Source: JADKCL01 sp046329055
GTDB lineage: Bacteria > Bacteroidota > Bacteroidia > J057 > JADKCL01
Reading direction: 5' to 3'
DNA length: 64,000 nt
Assembly (NCBI GenBank): GCA_046329055.1
Contig: JAXLVK010000007.1
Coordinates: 1 to 64,000, forward strand
Below, piece by piece: positions 56,563-64,000 of the stretch (the first letter of the stretch is position 1; each line of letters opens with the position of its first letter). The notes under the pieces are model-generated. The model did not search any database and had not been told where the DNA came from. It saw only the letters and a program-made list of their open reading frames with translations. Made by a program: the position numbers and the translations under genes.

Positions 56563-57287
56563 AAGCCTTGAAAAACCTCTTCCAATTCCGGGGCGAACTG
56601 CACGACATCTACTTGCTCAATTTCTCGGTGGATGCGCGTGAAATTGCAGGCCGTCTCCCCTCTCCCATCCGGCCCGCATTGCACCAAGGTCGCGCGCTCA
56701 TCAGCATGGTGGATGTCCACCTCCGCAACATGCAGCCGGAAAAGCCGCGCCTCCCATTCAAGTTTCATTATCAGCACGTTGCATTCCGCCTGCTCATCGA
56801 GGATGCGCAATGGAACGACGACGGACGCGAGCATGGGATTTTCTTCCTCGATTCATTCACTGATCGCCCCTTCCTGGCCTGGGCCGGCAATCTCTTCTCC
56901 GAATTCCAATACCAAGTCGGCTGGATCGCCAACTACCCGAGCGGCCTCCGGCTGGACGCAGGAAACAAGTTCGTCGAATACCAACTCGTGGGGCCGGAGC
57001 AGCACATGGATGACCGCCTCCGCAACCTGCAAACCCGTATCAGGGCGATCGACCGGGCATGGGCCCTGGTGGACAATCGCTTGCAAAAAACGCAAATCGT
57101 GCGCGAGCATTGGCCGCTGGAGGCAATGCATTGCACCCAATTCGAGACGAATTTCTTCGAGACTGCCCGGTTTGAGGGCGCATTCCGCGTGACCGAGGCG
57201 ATCCATTACCAATGGCTGCGGCCCGAGGTGGTGAAAACCCTGTCGGCGGAAGCGATGTGGAACCCTAGCGCCCTGTCCCATGCCTGA
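56559..57287 (+). CDS. DUF2071 (YqjF-like) family protein
   Basis: This 242-residue protein matches DUF2071: MKALKNLFQFRGELHDIYLL, then ISMVDVHLRNMQPEKP, FHYQHVAFRLLIEDAQW and FNNNFF/ETNFFETARFEGAF-type segments. The function of the family is unknown. It starts at ATG 56559, overlapping the stop of the membrane-protein gene, and overlaps the start of the following SDR gene (ATG 57280). Confidence 0.8.
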   Translation: MKALKNLFQFRGELHDIYLLNFSVDAREIAGRLPSPIRPALHQGRALISMVDVHLRNMQPEKPRLPFKFHYQHVAFRLLIEDAQWNDDGREHGIFFLDSFTDRPFLAWAGNLFSEFQYQVGWIANYPSGLRLDAGNKFVEYQLVGPEQHMDDRLRNLQTRIRAIDRAWALVDNRLQKTQIVREHWPLEAMHCTQFETNFFETARFEGAFRVTEAIHYQWLRPEVVKTLSAEAMWNPSALSHA

Positions 57288-58313
57288 ATCCTTACTTCCA
57301 ACCCCAACTTGATCCTGCTTTTGGGGCGAGCGGACAAGTCGGCTCCGCCATCCGCGAGGCATTTGCCCGGTTCGCCCCACAATGTCACGTCCTCTGCGCG
57401 AGTCGGCATCCTGACTGACTTGGAGATTATGGGCTGTGGATCACGCTGGACCCGCTCGTCAAGCCTTGGCCTGCATTGCCACGGGTGGATGTGGTGATCA
57501 ATGCCATCGGGGCGATTCATGCCACGGAGGAGATGCCATTCGAGCGGGTGCATGCAGAACAGTGACAGCGGCGATCTTGTTGAACCGGGCCAGTTGGGGA
57601 ATCCAAGAATTGTGCAAATCAGCGCCTTAGGGGCAGGTCAGGGCATTCCGCCGCGCTTCCTCGGACCAAGGGGGAAGCCGACGAAATGCTGCTGAGCCAA
57701 AAAGACCTGGTATTGAGGCCGAGCATCGTTTGTACGCGGGACTTGTGCTGGCTCAAGCGCTTCCAGACCTGCTCGCCATTTCCGAGTTCAGCCTCGGCAA
57801 TTGCGATGCCAGGGATCAGGGCGCAAAGATGCAGCCGATTTTGGCGGAGGACAGAGACATCACCGTGGTGCAAGCCTGCCTGACGGATTTTGTAAGGCAA
57901 CCTCGCGGCCCCGCCATTGGTGGGGCCGAGGCGATCAGTTTGGAAAGCCTCCTGCAGACGATGGCTGGATCCCAAGGCGGGAAAATTGGCTCATCAGGGT
58001 GCCGCGTGAAATCGTCGAATCCTTCGTGACCCATTTTGTATCGGTATGGTTCCCGGACGTGATCAGCCCCGATCAGTTCCAGTTGCTCTTCGAGGACAAT
58101 GTGGCAGCCGTTGCGCCCACCACGAACCTATTGGGGCGGCGACCGCAGGACATGGCATTTTGGCGGGCGGAGGCAGGCGGCTCCGCAGTGCATGCGGAAC
58201 TCGGGAAGCAGCATTCGAGGGCCGTCCCATCTGAGCTAGGACGAATCCAAATCCGGAGGGACTGGTTCTCGGTTCGTAGGCTCAGGGCAGTCGTCTATCG
58301 GGCAATACCATGA
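57280..58313 (+). pseudogene. Atypical SDR (NAD(P)-binding) protein, frameshifted
   Basis: The joined reading begins MPESLLPTPT, then LILLLGASGQVGSAIREAF with the GxxGxxG dinucleotide motif, ARFAPQCHVLCASRHPD, VDVVINAIGAIHATEEMPF, RIVQISALGAGQGIPP, RTKGEADEMLLSQKDLVLRP and CLTDFVRQPRGPAIGGAEAI. This layout is that of an NmrA/NDUFA9-like short-chain dehydrogenase. The last part (58010-58313) may be an extra C-terminal domain. At least four indels break it. The ATG overlaps the DUF2071 stop, so it belongs to the same transcription unit. Confidence 0.65.
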
Positions 58314-58398
58314 TTTTTGTCGGGAGCCGTCACCTTTGCACCGGATTTTCCGTATCTTGCTGAGAAGCTGCGGCTTTTTTTCAGAATCATTGAACTGT

Positions 58399-58759
58399 AT
58401 GCCCCTAATTTACTTCGCGTCCATCGGTAGTGGGATTCCCTTCCAGCAGGCAAATTTGCCCCTCGGAATGCAAACCGCGCTGTTTTCCCTCTTCTCTACC
58501 GCAGCCGCGATTTTGGTCATCTACTTGATCGTGATCCGCTTCCCGATGCTGACCCGGCAGTTTGTCCAGGCCATGCGGGACGTGATGTCGGCATTGACGG
58601 GGCATAGGCGTGAAGGCTCGGCTGAACAAGGTTGTCTGCTACCACTGCAACAAGGGCATGGGGCTGTACAATCCGAGCTACTTCCTCTTCCAAGGCGAGC
58701 CCCATATCGAGGGCACTTGCAGCCTCTGCGGCGGTTATGTCCGCGTCCGCCTCAACTGA
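58399..58759 (+). CDS. Small membrane protein with C-terminal Zn ribbon, frameshifted
   Basis: A membrane helix (ALFSLFSTAAAILVIYLIVI) lies in the first part of the reading MPLIYFASIGSGIP. Near 58605 the frame seems to shift into GVKARLNKVVCYHCNKG, then GLYNPSYFLFQGEP and GTCSLCGGYVRVRLN. The pairs C-YHC and C-SLC form a zinc ribbon. It could instead be two genes, the second starting at GTG 58610. The role is unknown. Confidence 0.55.
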
Positions 58760-58762
58760 TCC

Positions 58763-59759
58763 CTATTTTTTCCGGCCTCTGATTTTCAGCACGTAGTCCA
58801 CCATCTCCTCGATGCCCTCCTTGCTTTGGGTGTAAACGATGATGGGTTGCTGCGGCAGCCAAATCTCCACGAAGATGTAACCCATGGTGTGCTTGTGCTC
58901 GACGGCACGCTCCAATGCATTGATTTCCGGCACCTTGCTCTTCTTCCCCTTGTTCATCCGCGAATGCGAGATCAGCAGGTTCATCAGGCATTCCTTCTCC
59001 TCATTGACATCGAAGTCTGACCTGCCGCCGCCCAGTTCCTTGTGGTAACCCGGCTCATAGCGCCACCAATGCCTTGCAGAAGGCGTACAGCATCAATCCT
59101 CGGTGAAGCGGATGCCGGTGGCCAGCACGCCAGTCCCAGGGCAGTACGCGAGATTGAACTCGAAGCCATCGTACTGAGCCCGGCGGCCTTGAAGATGGTC
59201 TGCTTCATCGCCCCAGATCGAGCAGTAGTTGCGGTTCAGCACCGGCGTGTGGTTGTGGCGGCTTCATCGTACTTGAGGCGGTACAGGTCGTCGGCGAGGA
59301 ACCAATGCGCCATGTAGTCATGATGCCGATAAGCGGTACCATTTGATGGCCTCGGGATAGTTCTTCTCCGCCTCGGCCGTTTTGCCGACATAGGTCATGA
59401 GCATGGCAAATTCCGGCTCATTGCTCAGGATGGCAGTGATTCCGCGCCTCCTCCAATTGCCCTCTGGAAAATGCAGCCTCAGCCCTGTCAAACAGCGGCT
59501 TACTCACCGTATCCAAGAGTATATCGGCCGATTCCTACGCCATCATCCCTTCTGGTTGGTACGAGTCCGGACTGTTGTTGTCGCCCCTCTCCGGTGCCTC
59601 GACCTTGAAGGCAGGATCCAATTGCACCTGAAAGTCCATCTTGGAATTTTCCGCGATCTCCAAAACCTTGGCAGGATCATTCAGGTCCTGCGCGGAGAGG
59701 CTCAGGCTTGCGATGACGGAAAGGACAAATAGGGAAAATGCTCGCGGAATGGTTTTCAT
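58763..59759 (-). pseudogene. Secreted TPR-like protein, frameshifted
   Basis: The protein begins at ATG 59759 with a signal peptide (RAFSLFVLSVIASLSLSAQ) and continues KVLEIAENSKMDFQVQLDP in the frame that ends at 59535. Other frames then give RAEAAFSRGQLEEAR, EPEFAMLMTYVGKTAEAEKN followed by YPEAIKWYRL, which is TPR-like. The end is YDGFEFNLAYCPGTGVLATG, KECLMNLLISHSRMNKGKKS and EEMVDYVLKIRGRKK. The total is about 330 residues with four or more indels. The function is unknown. Confidence 0.6.
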
Positions 59760-59803
59760 GGCGGAGGAAATTTTCTGGAAGATAAGGAAAATCAGTGGCC
59801 GCC

Positions 59804-61829
59804 TCAATCCTCCCAATGGGAAAAGACCATCATGCGGCGGAGGTGCTGCGCCCTGACCTTCGTGAGGCCATTGGGTTTGTCGGGGATGTCGGCAGCTGCC
59901 ACTGCTCCAGACGCCCATGATCTCCTCCGGCTCGTCCACGGCACCGTGATGCCTGACTTCCAAGGTGATGGCATCCGTCTCCGCTGAAATCCGCACCACG
60001 TCTTCCTCCCGCCAATGCGGATGGTGGTTCCTGCGGATGAGCTTGGAGCGATAGACCTCGCGCTCACCGACTCGCAGCACCCAGTACAGGTTGCTCTCCG
60101 CCAGAAAGGTCGCTGAACGCTTCACTGCCGCCTCACGGATTCCCAGGGTCAGCGCCCGCAGCTTCGGAATCTGCAAGTCCACCGAATACCCCCGCTCACC
60201 AATCGGGATCGACTCGCCATCCAGCACCATCTTGCAATCGTAGCGCATGTCAAGGGATACTTTCCCATCGGAAGCGGCGCATTTCCGGTAGGGCAAGAAC
60301 AAGTCCAGCCTGCCCACACGGTTGCTCACATCGATCCGCAGGACACTGTCCTGCCAGTGGGGCTCAGGCCGCTCCATCGGTTCCAATGCGCGGTTTTTCA
60401 CTGGACCCCAGCTCGCCTTGAGATTGGGTTTCAGGAAGAAATGGGCATTGGCCAAGCCAGAGAAATAGCCCTGCGGCAAGTCGTAATCCAATGTCAGCCG
60501 GATGCCACCCTCCCCATCGCGGTCGTAGGCGCTTGCCGTCCACTGCCCATAGACGAAATCGAGACCGGACTCCGGCGGCATGACCAACATGCGCTCCTCA
60601 CGCCCGACCACGACTTGCTGCCCTTCGAAGTTGGCCACGATTTCCATCCGTATCCTTCGGGACTCGTTGTCGCCCTTGAGGTAGAAATGCGGCACAAAAA
60701 GCTCCAAATCCTCCTCCGAGGAGGTCAGGCGGAAGCCGCCCTCTCCGTCCGGCATGGCCCCGGCACCCAGGACCAAGCCCTTCGGCAATGGCAATTCCCG
60801 CGTACGCATCCGCTCCACGAGACGCACGTGGAATTCGGCTTCGCGGCCGCGTGAACGCTGATCGTACCGCAGGCGCACCCTCACACCCGACAGCCCTTGG
60901 TGCGGATCGCCCTCAACCACCTCAAACTCCGGCACCAAGACCCGTGGTGGGACGATGGCATCGATCTTGAGCTTCGCCGCCCGCACCTGCCCAAATTGGA
61001 AATCGTAGGTGACGCCAGCCGCAAACCGGCCCGCATCAACATCGACCAAGGTTTGGCCAACCAAGTCGTGCGCTCCGAGCAGGTCATGGTCATTCACCTG
61101 CATCAGCAACTTGTCCCCTTCGGAAATCAATATCCAAGGCGTGATGTCACCGGACGTCCCTCGGTAGATCGTATCATTTTTCTGCTTCTCACTACTGTAA
61201 GCCAGCAATTCACCGATGCGCACCTGCCATTGCAAGTCGGGTTCCACGTCCTTGGGGTTGAAAAAGCGGTAGTCCCAAGTTTCGCCCTTGGCATCGGTCG
61301 GGGCAGTCAGGAGGCGCTCGACATGCAGGCGAACCAGCCGGGTCAGGGGCTTGTTCAATGCGACCTCCAAATCCCGCTGCTGTGGGGATTCGCTGGGTTT
61401 CGATGCATCTCGCATGGTAAAATGCGCGACGAGGTTCATCCGGCCCGCTTCCGCGTCGATCAAGCAATAGGGAAAAAACATGGTATCCGGCCGATCCAGG
61501 AACATGTGGGCGCGGGAAATCACCAGACTGTCTCCGACAAAATGCCTGACCGGATCGTCCGCAATCCTGAGCAGCGGCACTGCGAAGCGGTCCCTGTCGG
61601 TCACTTGGCACCTGAAAATCCATGGCCCAGCAGGTATGACCTCCACAGAGTCGTCGATGGGTTCATCGGGCGCGTGCAGGGGCAAGATCACCGCGAAGCC
61701 ATGCAATCCCTTCCGCACGAGGTCGGGGATGATGCTCGCCTCATTGATGTTGGGGCCTGTGGTCGTGGGTTGCGCAGCCAGGCCGAGAAAGCCGCACAAG
61801 GCCAACAGCAGCATGACAGCAGCCCGCAT
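59804..61829 (-). CDS. Secreted protein with two C2-like domains
   Basis: This protein of about 675 residues starts at ATG 61829 (MRAAVMLLLALCGFLGLAAQ, a signal peptide). Two regions resemble C2 domains. One is near 165-265, with DLQWQVRIGELLAYSSEKQK and LLMQVNDHDLLGAHDLVGQT. The other is near 590-650, with NLYWVLRVGEREVYRSKLI and HHPHWREEDVVRI. The D-H-D pattern in the first could bind calcium. Near 59900 one indel seems to have joined the frame to the next gene; the true end is probably GLTKVRAQHLRRMMVFSHWED, stop at 59804. Confidence 0.65.
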
Positions 61830-61981
61830 TTTCCCGTACCCACGATGGTTGCCCACGATGATCATACCACAAAAATAGTGGCTTCGGTGAGAAACCGTCC
61901 ATTGTAGTTGGCAGTGGCGGTAGAGATCGGGGAAAGCCGTGGATGCCAAGGGGGAATTTTGTAGATATTTGCCTCCCAAGA

Positions 61982-62734
61982 ATGAGTGTGATCCGTAAAC
62001 TGGCCAGCCAGACCGCGATCTACGGCTTGAGTTCGATCATCGGCCGGATAGCAGTCTGGGGGCTTACCCCCTTGTTTACCCGCGAAATGGAGCGGGGGGA
62101 GTACGGTGTCTTCAATGATCTCTATTCCTTCGTCACGTATTTCCTGGTGATCCTGACTTTTGGGATGGAGACGGCGTTTTTCCGCTTTTCCAACGACGAC
62201 AAGGCGAATCAGAAGCCCTATACGCAGTCGTTGATCTTCGTGACGGGCCTGGCGCTCGTGTTCCAGGTGATCCTGAGTTTTGGGGTGAAGCCATTTGCGG
62301 GCATCCTGGGCTACAGCGACCGCCCCGATCTGGTGATGATGGTGGTATGGATCACGTTTTTCGACGTGGTCACGGCCCTACCCATGGCGAAACTCCGCTA
62401 CGACGAGCGCCCCATCGTTTTTGCGACGGTGAGCCTTTTCAACATCTTCATCACCATTGCCCTCAATCTTTTCTTCATCCTCGGCCTCAAGAAGACCTCC
62501 GCCGAGTACGTCTTCCTGGCCAACCTGATCGCCTCCGCACTGAAATTTTTGATCCTACTGATCATCGCCTTGCCGGGCACCAAGCGGATTGTGGGTGGGG
62601 GGCGCATCGGCAGGAGCATCTCGGGCATACCAGTTCCCACCGGATTCCTGGTGGTGACAAGACGCTCTTGCGGTACTTGGCGGCGGGCTTCGGCATATGC
62701 CGCTCATGCTGATGCAACAGGCCTGCCCGGATGA
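61982..62734 (+). CDS. Wzx-like polysaccharide flippase, N-terminal part
   Basis: This frame holds the first 240 residues or so of an oligosaccharide/lipid flippase of the MOP superfamily. It starts MSVIRKLASQTAIYGLSSII, continues GRIAVWGLTPLFTREMERGE and YGVFNDLYSFVTYFLVIL, and has about six membrane helices. Such proteins flip lipid-linked sugars across the inner membrane for surface polysaccharide assembly. The frame breaks near 62640; the rest lies in other frames to about 63517. Confidence 0.85.
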   Translation: MSVIRKLASQTAIYGLSSIIGRIAVWGLTPLFTREMERGEYGVFNDLYSFVTYFLVILTFGMETAFFRFSNDDKANQKPYTQSLIFVTGLALVFQVILSFGVKPFAGILGYSDRPDLVMMVVWITFFDVVTALPMAKLRYDERPIVFATVSLFNIFITIALNLFFILGLKKTSAEYVFLANLIASALKFLILLIIALPGTKRIVGGGRIGRSISGIPVPTGFLVVTRRSCGTWRRASAYAAHADATGLPG

Positions 62735-63517
62735 TCGTCGAGCAATGACGCGTTTCTCTGGCTTTGAGATGATGGGCATCACCTTTATAGGGCAGCCAGT
62801 ACAGGGATACTAATGGGAGGAAAATGGCAGGGAACCTCTCGCTTCAAAGCGAAGCTCATGATCTTCTCCTGCCTTTGGTGGCACTATGAAGGTTCACTAT
62901 ACGGCCAAGTACTTTTCTTCCGCTTCTTGCGAAAAGGACGTCGATCTTCGCCAAGATCTTCCTACTTCGCCGCGGCCTCCTTGGCGACGCTTCTGCTCCA
63001 TCGGCACCTTCGCCACCACGAATTCGTCTCCATCAAGATCCTGGGTTTTCCAACTGATCGATGAGAAGTATTGGAAGAACCTGGACGTAGTCGCCCCCTC
63101 CTGCTCAGCACGCGGCGATATGGGGCGGCCGCACCAACCTCACCATCTGGTACAAACTCACGACGGGTGCGTTTGGGTCTTTTTCGGGGATTGGCGTTGG
63201 TCTGGCTATTGCTGCTGTTTTCCTTGATGATCCCGACCTGGGGCTACATGGGTGCGGCCTACGCCATGATCATCTGCTACAGTCTGCTCACTGCGATGAC
63301 TTACGTGGTCGGGGCGAAATACTACCACATCCACCACAAAATGGACATCCTCGTGCATGCGGCCGTCTACATGGGCGCGCTCTGGCCACCATGGGGAGGT
63401 CGGGAAATCTTCCGGCATGTTTTCAGAAACTCCTGGTTGCATCCTGGCGATCGGGGCGAAGCTATGCCTTGGAGCCGGTTCTTGCCTGTGTCTTGGGTAG
63501 AACCCAACCTGCCATAA
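62735..63517 (+). pseudogene. C-terminal part of the flippase, frameshifted
   Basis: Scattered in three frames are pieces that continue the flippase, such as FAKIFLL followed by AAASLATLLL, YWKNLDVV, and from 63190 the open helices LVWLLLLFSLMIPTWGYMGA, YAMIICYSLLTAMTYVVG and AKYYHIHHKMDILVHAAVYM. The YWxxLDVV and MIPTWGYMGAAYA segments are typical of Wzx proteins. Dense single-base errors prevent an exact reading. Confidence 0.65.
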
Positions 63518-63540
63518 CCTATCGCAGTCAGGCCTGAGGA

Positions 63541-64000
63541 TCAATGGTCGTCGTCGTCGTTGGCCACGGGAGCGAGTAGGCATCGGATCAATTCCCCTCC
63601 ACACACATATAATGTGAGCACTCCTGCCAAGGGCGGCACCATCCGGCAGATGATAGGATTGCATGGGCATGGGTTGGCTTGCTGCCGCAACCTTGGTCAA
63701 CACTGGATAATCGATGCCTGCGCCAACCGACCGTCGCAAAGTAGAACCATCCGCTGGGTACGCTCCTTCCCCATCCACGAGATATCTGGGACACCGTACC
63801 CACAAAATTGTTGTCCTGAGCCGAGGATTTGGCCTTCACGAGGTACTGTGCCTGTGAATCTCGCAGGTCGGGCAAGGCAAATTCCTCACCCGTCCCCTCG
63901 AATCGGTGCCCTCAATTGGAAGAGGAACCGGATACTCGCTCGCATTCAGCAGCCGCCCATCGCAGATCAGCCAATCACCCGCATCCTTGGTGGTGACAGC
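63541..64000 (-). CDS. Phage tail-collar-domain protein, partial and frameshifted
   Basis: The gene enters from beyond 64000. The visible start reads DAGDWLICDGRLLNASEYP, the hallmark GW-L-CDG-x-L of phage tail-collar/microcystin-dependent proteins. ALPDLRDSQAQYLVKAKSS then follows in a shifted frame, matching the 'LPDLR' turn of the domain. The 3' end reads CVEG...LPVANDDDDH, stop at 63541. These proteins form tail-fibre tips in phages and phage-like particles. Confidence 0.65.

Noticed and set aside
59535..61979. An 814-residue open frame that looks like one large protein
   Set aside because: Its last 75 residues begin with MKTIPRAFSLFVLSVIASLS, a fresh signal peptide of the next gene. The C-terminus of the upstream protein continues in another frame to 59804. 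The long frame is a fusion produced by an indel.
1..64000. Possible CRISPR array
   Set aside because: No regularly spaced identical repeats with unique spacers were seen. The tandem units at 32514 have no spacers, and there are no cas genes.

Overview
The window comes from a high-GC member of the Bacteroidota, most likely Saprospiria/Chitinophagia-like. The evidence is a type IX secretion C-terminal sorting domain (17359-18924), the DUF3822-rsmD-coaD neighbourhood, DUF1573 and DUF4369/TlpA-type secreted proteins, a GbsR-type regulator, TAnnTTTG-type -7 promoter elements, and an N-terminal cargo signature typical of Bacteroidota contractile injection system (eCIS) effectors. It is a chromosomal mix of housekeeping and accessory genes. 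No rRNA, tRNA, IS element or CRISPR array was found.

Layout. 0-6 kb: nuoC and pyrE, diverging from a NUDIX hydrolase and a broken BtpA-family gene, then a TPR histidine kinase and a KirBac-type potassium channel. 6-12 kb: a secreted protein of unknown function, an LVIVD-like propeller protein and a multi-domain membrane histidine kinase, the last two each split by frameshifts. 12-26 kb: two M24B Xaa-Pro aminopeptidases, a TPR membrane protein, a PDZ/T9SS protein, an exported methyltransferase-fold protein, an ORF6N protein, a TlpA-like thioredoxin, a NUDIX/MORN pair and an orphan PAAR spike-tip protein. 26-32 kb: glycerate kinase, small membrane proteins, a methyltransferase, DUF3822 and rsmD. 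32-39.6 kb: an accessory block with a Gly/Asn-rich lipoprotein and a very large Vps62-like protein, inserted between rsmD and coaD. 40-46.4 kb: a PKD protein, clpS and a 1232-residue predicted eCIS effector that appears to carry one ubiquitin-protease-like domain and two NleD/M91-like zinc protease domains. 46-51.4 kb: a monooxygenase, SAM hydrolase and phoH block followed by a Septu-like (PtuA/PtuB) defence pair. 51.4-64 kb: NhaD antiporter, glutamate dehydrogenase, comF, a GbsR-controlled gene group (membrane protein, DUF2071, SDR), a Zn-ribbon membrane protein, a TPR protein, a C2-like secreted protein, a Wzx-like flippase and, at the edge, a phage tail-collar protein.

Sequence quality matters here. 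Many conserved genes (btpA, the propeller, the PAS/GAF kinase, phoH, ptuA, nhaD N-terminus, gdh, the SDR, the flippase) carry several single-base indels, while neighbours are perfectly open. This looks more like uncorrected long-read error than decay, so genes called broken here are probably intact in the organism.

The most interesting object is the effector at 42699-46397. With the PAAR protein and the tail-collar protein it hints that the genome encodes a phage-tail-like injection system elsewhere, used against eukaryotic hosts, prey or neighbours.
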